Below are positions 1-6,657 of a DNA stretch of 15,948 nucleotides, in pieces. The stretch is taken from the NCBI GenBank assembly GCA_030833145.1, contig JAURHT010000034.1, positions 1 through 15,948 on the forward strand, written 5' to 3'. The translations under genes were made by a program, and so were the position numbers. The DNA is from Aquirufa sp. (GTDB lineage Bacteria; Bacteroidota; Bacteroidia; Cytophagales; Spirosomataceae). Position 1 is the stretch's first letter. Every line of letters begins with the position of its first letter. The notes beneath the pieces were generated by a model. That model was not told where the DNA came from, did no database searches, and saw only the letters and a program-made list of their open reading frames with translations.

Positions 1-19
1 AGAATTAGGCAGAAAATGA

Positions 20-27
20 TAGATTTG
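20..27 (+). promoter_or_regulatory. Candidate Bacteroidota -7 promoter box (TAGATTTG)
   Basis: TAGATTTG at 20-27 matches the Bacteroidota primary sigma-factor -7 consensus TAnnTTTG at every fixed position. It lies 20 bases before the first ATG (48), which leaves room for a short leader. The expected -33 TTG-type element would fall at or beyond the left window edge, so only half of the promoter can be assessed. It would drive the transporter/small protein/acs operon. This is a motif match only. Confidence 0.45.
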
Positions 28-47
28 CTACAACCTATTTAATAATA

Positions 48-1520
48 ATGACAACCAAAAAACAAAGCCTCGCCTATATCATTAGTGCGTCGTCTGTCGG
101 TACCTTAATTGAGTGGTATGATTTCTATATTTTTGGCAGCCTAGCTACGGTTTTATCGACCAAATTCTTTCCAACTGACAATCCAACTGCCGCCTTTTTA
201 AACACCTTAGCGACTTTTGCCGCCGGTTTTGTGGTGAGACCTTTTGGAGCCTTAGTATTCGGTCGATTGGGCGATTTGATAGGTCGCAAATACACCTTTA
301 TGGTCACCCTGATGTTGATGGGTGGTGCCACTTTTGCGATTGGTTTAATCCCCTCTTATGCCACTATTGGAGCTTGGGCCCCTATTTTAGTCTTAACATT
401 ACGTCTTTTACAAGGACTTGCTTTAGGCGGTGAATATGGTGGAGCCGCAACTTATGTAGCGGAACATGCGCCCGCTGAAAGACGTGGATTTTTTACCTCT
501 TGGATTCAAACAACTGCCACTTTAGGTCTAGTTATCTCCTTAGCCGTTATTATGGCTACCAGAGCATCCTTAAGCAAGGAAGCATTTGATGACTATGGCT
601 GGAGGATTCCGTTTCTGGTTTCTATTTTGATGGTGCTCGTTTCTCTATTAATCCGTAAAAACATGGAGGAATCACCCATGTTTGAAAAGGCCAAAGCGGA
701 AGGAAATATCAGCAAGAACCCGTTGAAAGAATCATTTGGCAATAAGCTAAACCTTAAATATGTACTCTTAGCGCTTTTCGGGGCTACGATGGGTCAAGGT
801 TTGGTTTGGTATACAGGTCAGTTTTATGCCCAAACTTTCCTCCTAAAAATCTGTAATCTGGATGATATTCAAACGAATACCATTTTAGTCATCGGTCTTT
901 TGTTAGGAACACCCTTATTCGTGATTTTTGGCGCATTATCCGACAAAATAGGTCGCAAAGGCATTATGATGGCGGGGATGATTATAGCCGTTTTCTCCTA
1001 TCGCCCCATTTTTGATCAGATGTACAAAACAGTGGATGTGACGAATAAAACGGTAGTTCCGGGTTCAGAAAAGATGATTCTACAAGGTAAAACAACTACC
1101 GTGACTAAGGAATTTACAGATGGCAGTTCCTATAAAAATGTCATTACGGAAGTTTCTCCAGATAAAACGGAATCTAAGATTAGCATTAAAATAAACGAGA
1201 AAGACCAGTGGACTTTAGTCGGTTATGTGTTTTTCTTGATCTCTTTCGTGACGATGGCCTATGGCCCTATCGCCGCCTTTTTAGTAGAAATGTTTCCCAC
1301 GAAGATTCGATATACCTCAATGTCCTTGCCCTATCACATTGGAAATGGTGTTTTTGGTGGATTAATGCCAGCGATTGCGACCTTTTTAGTTTCGAATGCG
1401 CAAACGGCTGGAGTTGTTCAAAAACCTTATTTGGAGGGATTAAACTACCCTATCGCTTTAATCAGCGTATGCGTAGTCATTGGAATTATATATATCAAAT
1501 CAGCTAAAGAAGCAGCCTAA
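48..1520 (+). CDS. MFS transporter, metabolite:H+ symporter (MHS) family, probable monocarboxylate uptake
   Basis: This is a 490-residue inner-membrane symporter of the MHS branch of the major facilitator superfamily (relatives: ShiA, KgtP, ProP). Both copies of MFS motif A are visible, GRLGDLIGRK at 72-81 and GALSDKIGRK at about 295-304. The family segment LQGLALGGEYGG lies at 121-132, and the MHS C-terminal block EMFPTKIRYTSMSLPYHIGNG starts near 414. About 12 membrane segments fit. The protein is longer than a typical MHS protein of about 430-440 residues because of a polar, beta-prone insert at about 322-387. By topology this insert sits in the periplasmic loop between helices 9 and 10. 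The stop codon overlaps the next start by one base (TAATG), and acs follows, so acetate or a similar short carboxylate is the inferred substrate. The family is certain; the substrate is inference. Confidence 0.85.
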   Translation: MTTKKQSLAYIISASSVGTLIEWYDFYIFGSLATVLSTKFFPTDNPTAAFLNTLATFAAGFVVRPFGALVFGRLGDLIGRKYTFMVTLMLMGGATFAIGLIPSYATIGAWAPILVLTLRLLQGLALGGEYGGAATYVAEHAPAERRGFFTSWIQTTATLGLVISLAVIMATRASLSKEAFDDYGWRIPFLVSILMVLVSLLIRKNMEESPMFEKAKAEGNISKNPLKESFGNKLNLKYVLLALFGATMGQGLVWYTGQFYAQTFLLKICNLDDIQTNTILVIGLLLGTPLFVIFGALSDKIGRKGIMMAGMIIAVFSYRPIFDQMYKTVDVTNKTVVPGSEKMILQGKTTTVTKEFTDGSSYKNVITEVSPDKTESKISIKINEKDQWTLVGYVFFLISFVTMAYGPIAAFLVEMFPTKIRYTSMSLPYHIGNGVFGGLMPAIATFLVSNAQTAGVVQKPYLEGLNYPIALISVCVVIGIIYIKSAKEAA

Positions 1521-1738
1521 TGAACCTTATCAAACGCATTTTAGGGATAGTTTGGATCGGTCTAGGAATCGGTGCAGGCATTTATTTGATTTATTTTCAA
1601 GCGGTTCCTTTATGGGCCAAAGGTGGGAACGACCTCGTCCCTGCCATTATTTACACCTTTGTATTAGCACCCCTTATTTCAATTGGGATGAGCCTTTTTG
1701 GCTTTTATTCCCTTCAGGGAGAATTTGATAACATTTAA
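1520..1738 (+). CDS. Small two-helix membrane protein between MHS transporter and acs
   Basis: A 72-residue protein with two predicted membrane helices, at about residues 6-27 (ILGIVWIGLGIGAGIYLIYF) and 40-63, and a short loop containing LWAKGG. The start ATG shares its A with the stop of the transporter gene (TAATG), which suggests translational coupling. The acs ATG follows its own stop after two bases. It resembles small Bacteroidota membrane proteins found beside transporters (possibly the DUF6814 type; recalled, not checked). Its position between a carboxylate transporter and acs recalls YjcH, which accompanies ActP in E. coli, but I see no basis for claiming homology. A transporter-assisting role is inference. 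The tight packing on both sides makes it very likely a real gene. Confidence 0.8.
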   Translation: MNLIKRILGIVWIGLGIGAGIYLIYFQAVPLWAKGGNDLVPAIIYTFVLAPLISIGMSLFGFYSLQGEFDNI

Positions 1739-1740
1739 TT

Positions 1741-3630
1741 ATGAGAATTACGAGCCTAGCAGATTACCAAAAAACGTATGAATTAAGCGTGCGAGAACCA
1801 GAAAAATTCTGGGCTAGCATAGCCAATGAATTTGAATGGTCTAAACCATTTACGAAAGTTTTAGACTGGAGTTTTGATGATTATTCCGTCAAATGGTTTG
1901 AAGATGGCCAATTAAATATCACAACTAACTGTCTAGATCGCCACTTAAAAACCATTCCAGATCAAGCAGCCATCATTTACGAACCAAACGAACCCGGCGA
2001 TGAGGCCATCACCTTAACCTACCGCGAACTACACGCACGCGTGTGTAAGTTTAGTAATGTGCTGAAAAACCAAGGCGTGGTGAAAGGGGATCGTGTTTGC
2101 ATTTATATGCCCATGATACCGGAACTAGCCATCGCTGTTTTAGCTTGTGCCCGAATCGGAGCTATCCATTCGGTGGTTTTTGGTGGATTTTCAGCCCAAT
2201 CTATTGCAGATCGCATCAATGATTCGGAATGTAAAGTAGTCCTCACAACCGATGGAGCTGTTCGGGGTAACAAAACCATTCCGATGAAAGAAACGGTGGA
2301 CGATGCCTTAGTCACCTGTCCATCCGTAGAAAAGGTTATTGTTAAAACACGCACGAAAACGCCCGTTTCCATGATAGGTGGACGTGACCTTTGGTGGGAA
2401 CAAGAAGAAAATGAAGCGGCAGCGGATTGTCCGGCTGAAGCGATGAATTCAGAAGACCCCTTGTTCATTTTATACACTTCTGGTTCCACTGGAAAGCCCA
2501 AAGGCGTCGTACACACCTGTGGTGGCTATATGGTATACACGGCCTACACTTTCGCGAATGTCTTTCAATACAATCCAGGCGAAGTTTTCTTCTGTACGGC
2601 GGATATTGGTTGGATTACGGGTCACTCCTACTTAGTGTATGGTCCTTTATTAAATGGCGCAAAATCCGTTTTATTTGAAGGAATTCCTACTTATCCGGAC
2701 GCTGGACGCTTCTGGGATATTATCAAAAGACACTCCGTTAACATCTTCTATACGGCCCCTACGGCGATTCGTTCGTTAATGGGTTTTGGCGATGAACACA
2801 TCGAAGGCAAGGACTTAAGTTCACTACGTGTTTTAGGGTCTGTGGGCGAACCATTGAATGAAGAAGCGTGGCACTGGTATAATGACAAAGTAGGTCATGG
2901 CAACTGCCCTATCGTTGATACTTGGTGGCAAACAGAAACGGGTGGACTCATGATCTCTCCTATTGCTGGAATTACCCCACTAAAACCAGCCTTTGCCACT
3001 TTACCGCTACCTGGAGTTCAACCAATGTTGGTGGATGAAAATGGAAAAGAGATCACCGGAAATGGCGTAAATGGAAATTTATGTATCAAATACCCGTGGC
3101 CATCGATTATTCGCACGACCTATGGTGATCACGAGCGTTGCAAATCCACGTACTTCTCTACTTATCCTGGCTTATACTTCACCGGAGATGGTTGTATGCG
3201 TGATGAAGATGGTTACTACCGCATTACGGGACGCGTAGATGATGTCATGAACATCTCTGGTCACCGAATCGGAACAGCAGAGGTAGAAAATGCCATCAAT
3301 ATGCACACGGGTGTCATTGAATCCGCTGTGGTAGGTTATCCACACGATATCAAAGGCCAAGGAATTTATGCCTATGTCATTTGCGAACACCCTACCATCA
3401 ATGATGATTTAACTCGCAAAGATATATTAGCGACGGTCACTCGCGTCATTGGACCCATTGCAAAGCCAGACAAAATTCAATTCGTCACTGGCCTTCCCAA
3501 AACGCGTTCCGGCAAAATCATGCGCCGTATTCTACGCAAAGTGGCGGAGGGCGACACTTCTAACTTGGGAGATACGTCTACGTTGTTAGATCCGGGCGTG
3601 GTGGATTCGATTATTTCTGGAGCATTGTAA
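1741..3630 (+). CDS. acs: Acetyl-CoA synthetase (AMP-forming)
   Basis: A 629-residue cytoplasmic enzyme that activates acetate: acetate + ATP + CoA to acetyl-CoA + AMP + PPi. The ANL-superfamily landmarks are in order. The phosphate loop YTSGSTGKPKG is at 245-255. VDTWWQTETGG is at 392-402, with the tryptophan pair that restricts the acyl pocket to acetate in Acs. YFTGDG is at 479-484, the hinge region GRVDDVMNISGHR at 497-509, and the C-terminal TRSGKIMRR at 588-596. Lys592 is the lysine that is acetylated to inactivate Acs in other bacteria. Length is close to the usual 650. The gene follows the small membrane protein by two bases and is last in the operon. Propionyl-CoA synthetase is the main alternative, but the Trp pair and overall sequence favour acetate. 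Confidence 0.95.
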   Translation: MRITSLADYQKTYELSVREPEKFWASIANEFEWSKPFTKVLDWSFDDYSVKWFEDGQLNITTNCLDRHLKTIPDQAAIIYEPNEPGDEAITLTYRELHARVCKFSNVLKNQGVVKGDRVCIYMPMIPELAIAVLACARIGAIHSVVFGGFSAQSIADRINDSECKVVLTTDGAVRGNKTIPMKETVDDALVTCPSVEKVIVKTRTKTPVSMIGGRDLWWEQEENEAAADCPAEAMNSEDPLFILYTSGSTGKPKGVVHTCGGYMVYTAYTFANVFQYNPGEVFFCTADIGWITGHSYLVYGPLLNGAKSVLFEGIPTYPDAGRFWDIIKRHSVNIFYTAPTAIRSLMGFGDEHIEGKDLSSLRVLGSVGEPLNEEAWHWYNDKVGHGNCPIVDTWWQTETGGLMISPIAGITPLKPAFATLPLPGVQPMLVDENGKEITGNGVNGNLCIKYPWPSIIRTTYGDHERCKSTYFSTYPGLYFTGDGCMRDEDGYYRITGRVDDVMNISGHRIGTAEVENAINMHTGVIESAVVGYPHDIKGQGIYAYVICEHPTINDDLTRKDILATVTRVIGPIAKPDKIQFVTGLPKTRSGKIMRRILRKVAEGDTSNLGDTSTLLDPGVVDSIISGAL

Positions 3631-3647
3631 TTTGCGCGGAGCGCAAA
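3631..3647. repeat. Perfect 7-bp palindrome with 3-base loop directly after acs stop
   Basis: TTTGCGC, GGA, GCGCAAA begins at the first base after the acs stop codon. The stem is perfect but no T-tract follows on either strand, so it is not a canonical intrinsic terminator. It could protect the 3' end of the acs mRNA or be a dispersed mini-palindrome. Confidence 0.6.
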
Positions 3648-3648
3648 A

Positions 3649-3675
3649 GATTATAGAGTAGAGAGTATAGATTTA
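3649..3675. repeat. Copy of AGATTATAG/AGTAGAGAG intergenic repeat
   Basis: The stretch 3649-3675 reads AGATTATAG, AGTAGAGAG, TATAGATTT. It closely resembles 10990-11024, where the same words occur with a 7-base insertion after AGATTATAG. Both copies lie in spacers between convergent genes, immediately downstream of a plus-strand stop codon. This suggests a dispersed intergenic repeat family. Confidence 0.5.
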
Positions 3676-3711
3676 ATGCATAAAGAATAGAGCACAAAGC
3701 ATAAAGGGGGA

Positions 3712-3744
3712 ATCGCCTGGGGCGATGAATTCAGCGTTTTTTTT
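3712..3744 (+). terminator. Weak candidate terminator of the acs operon
   Basis: A perfect 6-bp stem ATCGCC/GGCGAT with loop TGG lies at 3712-3726. An alternative fold pairs CGC(C)TG at 3714-3719 with CAGCG at 3732-3736, placing the stem directly against a run of eight T at 3737-3744. The second fold has the layout of an intrinsic terminator for the plus-strand operon, but the stem is short and has one bulged base. Confidence 0.4.
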
Positions 3745-3769
3745 CCTTCGGACTCATTTCCTTCGGACT
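3742..3769. repeat. 13-bp direct repeat (TTTCCTTCGGACT), two copies
   Basis: TTTCCTTCGGACT occurs at 3742-3754 and again at 3757-3769, separated by two bases (15-bp period). Each copy contains the tiny palindrome TCC-TTC-GGA. It lies in the noncoding spacer between acs and the arginase gene. Confidence 0.75.
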
Positions 3770-3773
3770 GAAA

Positions 3774-3807
3774 ACTGTCTACTGATTACTGTCTATTGAT
3801 TACTGTA
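3774..3807. repeat. 14-bp tandem repeat, 2.4 copies, entering the arginase stop codon
   Basis: Unit 1 is ACTGTCTACTGATT (3774-3787) and unit 2 is ACTGTCTATTGATT (3788-3801), with one mismatch. A partial third unit, ACTGT then A, spans 3802-3807. The array crosses the end of the minus-strand arginase gene, whose stop codon occupies 3800-3802, so its last codons are formed by repeat sequence. Confidence 0.75.
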
Positions 3808-4747
3808 TTATATGCTTCTCTAATTTGGCCAAAACATCAAATGCCGTTTCTGCCATTTTATTCCCTTTATTATCAAGCAATGGGTTAATTTCAGCCAGCT
3901 CTAAACAAACTACTTTCTTAGTAGCAATAAACAGTTTAATAATAGCCAATACCTCATCCGAGTTAAACCCGGACTTTACAGGTGTTCCAGTTCCATAGGA
4001 TATTTGATCACAATCTAGGGAATCTACATCGAAGGATAAAAAAATCATATCTACTTCGTCCAGTTTTTGGATAGCTTTTTCAACACAATTTTTTAGACCA
4101 GAGGAGCGTATTTCTTCTACTTTGTAATGCAGAATCCCATTTTGATCAATAATACGCTGCTCGGCTGATTCGAAATCCCTAAGACCAAAAAACACTAAAT
4201 GATCACTCGAGAATTTAGGCTCAGATAAACCTATATTTTTTAACGCATTCCAAGATTCAATGGTATTTATTGATACATCATTAACCGCACAATCCATATT
4301 ATCCAGCTGCATTGCAGCAGCCAATGGCATCCCGTGAATATTTCCAGAAGGAGATGTATAAGGGGAATGTAAATCAGCATGCGCATCGATCCAAACCACT
4401 CCTAGCTTTTTCTGAGGATAGGCTTTTTTTATTCCACTAATGACCCCCAATGCAGAGGAATGATCTCCTGATAAAACAATCGGAAAAAACTTGTTTTCAA
4501 GGGTCGAAGCAACATAATTACAAACACGTATACATTGTTGTAATACATGATCAATCCGTTTAGCGTAACTATTGGAATTCTTTTGGTAGATACTTTCGTT
4601 ATGGGTAGGAATATCTTCAAAAAGATGGCGATGGAAAAAATCGTTATCTGCATTGATAGCAGCGATTTCAAGGGCATCAATACCCATATCTGATCCTCTA
4701 GTACTGGCTCCTATATCCGATCTATTCTTCAGAAGTTTGATAATCAT
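3800..4747 (-). CDS. Arginase (ureohydrolase family)
   Basis: A 315-residue manganese enzyme of the ureohydrolase superfamily; arginine + water to ornithine + urea is the likely reaction. Metal ligands are visible: His96 in GDHS, then Asp121, His123 and Asp125 in WIDAHAD, and Asp240 and Asp242 in SFDVD. The loop SGNIHG (134-139) and the N-terminal SDIGASTRGSDMG (10-22) favour arginase over agmatinase. The acid loop carries Asp191 in GLRDFES, and EINPL is at 286-290. Position 127, where human arginase has the substrate-contacting Asn130, is His (DAHADLHSP). The start ATG is the first in the reading frame near the conserved N-terminus. The gene is AT-richer than its neighbours and flanked on both sides by palindrome- and repeat-rich spacers. 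Agmatinase, or another guanidino hydrolase, is the alternative. Confidence 0.83.
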   Translation of the reverse strand: MIIKLLKNRSDIGASTRGSDMGIDALEIAAINADNDFFHRHLFEDIPTHNESIYQKNSNSYAKRIDHVLQQCIRVCNYVASTLENKFFPIVLSGDHSSALGVISGIKKAYPQKKLGVVWIDAHADLHSPYTSPSGNIHGMPLAAAMQLDNMDCAVNDVSINTIESWNALKNIGLSEPKFSSDHLVFFGLRDFESAEQRIIDQNGILHYKVEEIRSSGLKNCVEKAIQKLDEVDMIFLSFDVDSLDCDQISYGTGTPVKSGFNSDEVLAIIKLFIATKKVVCLELAEINPLLDNKGNKMAETAFDVLAKLEKHIIQ

Positions 4748-4765
4748 GGTTCTGTTGATAAAGTC

Positions 4766-4778
4766 GCTGCTTCGCAGC
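4766..4778. repeat. Mini-palindrome GCTGC-TTC-GCAGC in the arginase leader
   Basis: A perfect 5-bp stem with a TTC loop lies 18 bases upstream of the arginase ATG. It could form a small hairpin in the 5' leader of the minus-strand mRNA. It shares the three-base-loop design of the palindromes at 3631-3647 and 3712-3726. The rest of the spacer 4779-4864 holds the near-repeat CTTAATC (twice) around GCC-TAC-GGC, and no convincing promoter. Confidence 0.5.
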
Positions 4779-4864
4779 TTAGTATAATTGAGGCAACTAG
4801 TAACTTAATCGCCTACGGCTTAATCATCACTTCGCGATTTAGTCAAAAAGCCAATAGAAATTAA

Positions 4865-4921
4865 TTGGGGTAAGCGTTTACAAAATTAATGCAAAGCACA
4901 ATTTTAAAACGCTTACCCCAA
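4865..4921 (-). terminator. Strong hairpin with 15-bp perfect stem after the sugar symporter gene
   Basis: The arms at 4865-4879 (TTGGGGTAAGCGTTT) and 4907-4921 are perfect reverse complements. An inner AAAATT/AATTTT stem lies at 4882-4887 and 4900-4905. On the minus strand the hairpin begins four bases past the symporter stop codon and is followed by TTAATTTCT, a weak U-tract. The simplest reading is the terminator or 3'-end stabiliser of the symporter mRNA. It also separates the symporter from the arginase gene. Confidence 0.65.
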
Positions 4922-4925
4922 ATAA

Positions 4926-6596
4926 TTACCAAAAATAAGTGTACAAGGCTATAATCCCCATCACAACCACAACCGTTCCTAAAATAAAGGAAGGCTCGAG
5001 TTTGAACATTTTGGCATCGATCTCCAAACCTTTAGGGTTGTTCTTGCTTTCTGGATCTGCTAACGAAATAACAACCATTGAAACCACACAGAAGATGAAT
5101 ACCCATCCCATACGGTCCATAAATGGAATCATATATACATCGCCATCTAAGAATGCCGTGTAGAACATACAATCGTTAACACCCGTCCAAGTAGGAATGT
5201 ATTTAGATAAAATCGAGAACGTTACACCACCAATTAATGCAAATAAAGCGGCATTTGAAGTCGTTCTTTTCCAGAAGAAACCTAGGATGAATAAGGCAAA
5301 AATACCTGGAGAAACATATCCCGTGTACTCTTGAATGAATTCAAAACCACCTTTTTTGTCGATACCCATAAATGGAGCAATCGCAATCGCTAACACCATG
5401 GCAGCTACTACCGCAATACGACCGATGGAAACTAATTGTTTCTCTGTCGCATTCGTATTGATGTATTTCTTGTAGATATCTAACGTAAATATCGTTGAAA
5501 TTGAGTTCGCTTTACCTGCCATCGAGGCTACAACGGCTGCTGTTAAAGCCGCGAAAGAAAGACCTTTCAATCCAGCTGGTAACAAGTTCAATAAGACCGG
5601 ATAAGCGCTATCTTGGTTGATAACACCATCTTTCATCATTTCTTGTTGGAACATACCATCCTTGTGTAATAGATACGCTGCGATACCAGGTAAAACCACG
5701 ATGATAGGCATTAACATTTTCAAGAAGGCAGCGAACAAGATACCGTTACGCGCTGTAGGAAGATCTGCACCTAAGGCACGTTGTGTGATGTATTGGTTAC
5801 AACCCCAGTAGTTCAAGTTGATAATCCACATACCACCGATTAACACGGTAAGGCCTGGAAGAGACGGGTAATTCGCGTTATCCTTGTTTAAAATCATGTG
5901 GAAATGTTCTGGCGCTTTGGTCATCAAATGATTTAAACCGCTCATCACACCTTCACCACCGAAGTGATCTGACACCATTTGTAGGGCCAAATACGTCGTA
6001 GCCAATCCCCCTAAAATCAAGAAGAATACTTGAATAACGTCCGTAAATCCAATTACTTTCATACCACCTAAGGTAATAATCACCGCAAAAACGGACATTC
6101 CGATCATACAAACCGTGAAGTCGATACCCGAAATAGTCGTTACAGCTAAGGCTCCTAAATATAAAATAGACGTCAAATTCACCGCTACGTATAACATTAA
6201 CCAGAAAACGGCCATGATTAAACTCACCGTAGGCGAGTAACGTTGCGATAAGAATTGAGGCATCGTGAAGATTTTATTCTTCAAATAGATCGGCATAAAG
6301 AAAATCGCCACAATTAAGAGGGTGGCAGCTGCCATCCATTCGTAGGTAGCGATGGCTAGACCCAGTCTGAAACCATTGCCTGACATACCGATAAATTGCT
6401 CTGCGGAGATATTGGATGCGATTAATGACGCACCTATCGCCCACCAGGTTAAAGAACCTTCTGCTAAAAAGAAGTCATTCGAGTCAGATAATTCGGATTT
6501 TTTCTTGTTGTAAATCCAATAGCCGTAACCAGCTACTACCACGAAATAAAAGAGAAATACGAGGTAGTCGAGTGTTTGTAAACCGTTTGATTGCAT
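4926..6596 (-). CDS. Sodium/sugar symporter, SSS family (vSGLT-like)
   Basis: A 556-residue inner-membrane protein with about 14 helices, importing a hexose with Na+. It closely follows Vibrio SglT, including NISAEQFIGMSG (62-73), ATYEWMA (83-89) and FIQEYTGYVSPGIFALF (420-436). The residues that bind galactose in vSGLT have counterparts here: Gln67, Glu86, Asn260, Tyr263, Trp264, Lys293 and Gln422. The helix region thought to hold the Na+ site reads ANSISTIFTLDIYKKY (363-378). These recalled positions fit glucose/galactose transport, although Bacteroidota paralogues may carry other sugars. The gene lies 61 bases downstream of the rqcH-like gene on the same strand, so readthrough is possible. 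The weak box TAATTTAG (6630-6637, minus strand) differs from TAnnTTTG at one position. A strong hairpin follows the stop. Confidence 0.9.
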   Translation of the reverse strand: MQSNGLQTLDYLVFLFYFVVVAGYGYWIYNKKKSELSDSNDFFLAEGSLTWWAIGASLIASNISAEQFIGMSGNGFRLGLAIATYEWMAAATLLIVAIFFMPIYLKNKIFTMPQFLSQRYSPTVSLIMAVFWLMLYVAVNLTSILYLGALAVTTISGIDFTVCMIGMSVFAVIITLGGMKVIGFTDVIQVFFLILGGLATTYLALQMVSDHFGGEGVMSGLNHLMTKAPEHFHMILNKDNANYPSLPGLTVLIGGMWIINLNYWGCNQYITQRALGADLPTARNGILFAAFLKMLMPIIVVLPGIAAYLLHKDGMFQQEMMKDGVINQDSAYPVLLNLLPAGLKGLSFAALTAAVVASMAGKANSISTIFTLDIYKKYINTNATEKQLVSIGRIAVVAAMVLAIAIAPFMGIDKKGGFEFIQEYTGYVSPGIFALFILGFFWKRTTSNAALFALIGGVTFSILSKYIPTWTGVNDCMFYTAFLDGDVYMIPFMDRMGWVFIFCVVSMVVISLADPESKNNPKGLEIDAKMFKLEPSFILGTVVVVMGIIALYTYFW

Positions 6597-6657
6597 AGAG
6601 TTTTATTGTTAATTAAGGTCTTGAATTGCCTAAATTAACCTTTTTATCGGAATTGTA

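Noticed and set aside
1480..1728. 82-codon plus-strand frame overlapping the small membrane protein
   Set aside because: It overlaps both the transporter end and the two-helix protein in another frame, and its composition lacks membrane segments. The 1520-1738 frame has better hydrophobic structure and coupling to its neighbours.
2103..2516. 137-codon open frame on the minus strand inside acs
   Set aside because: Antisense to highly conserved acs motifs, with no recognisable domain or plausible promoter. Treated as a shadow.
3631..3647. Intrinsic terminator directly after acs
   Set aside because: The stem is good but no T-tract follows on either strand. It is reported as a palindrome only.
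3742..3807. CRISPR-like array
   Set aside because: Units are 13-14 bp with almost no spacers, and no cas genes are present. These are ordinary short tandem and direct repeats.
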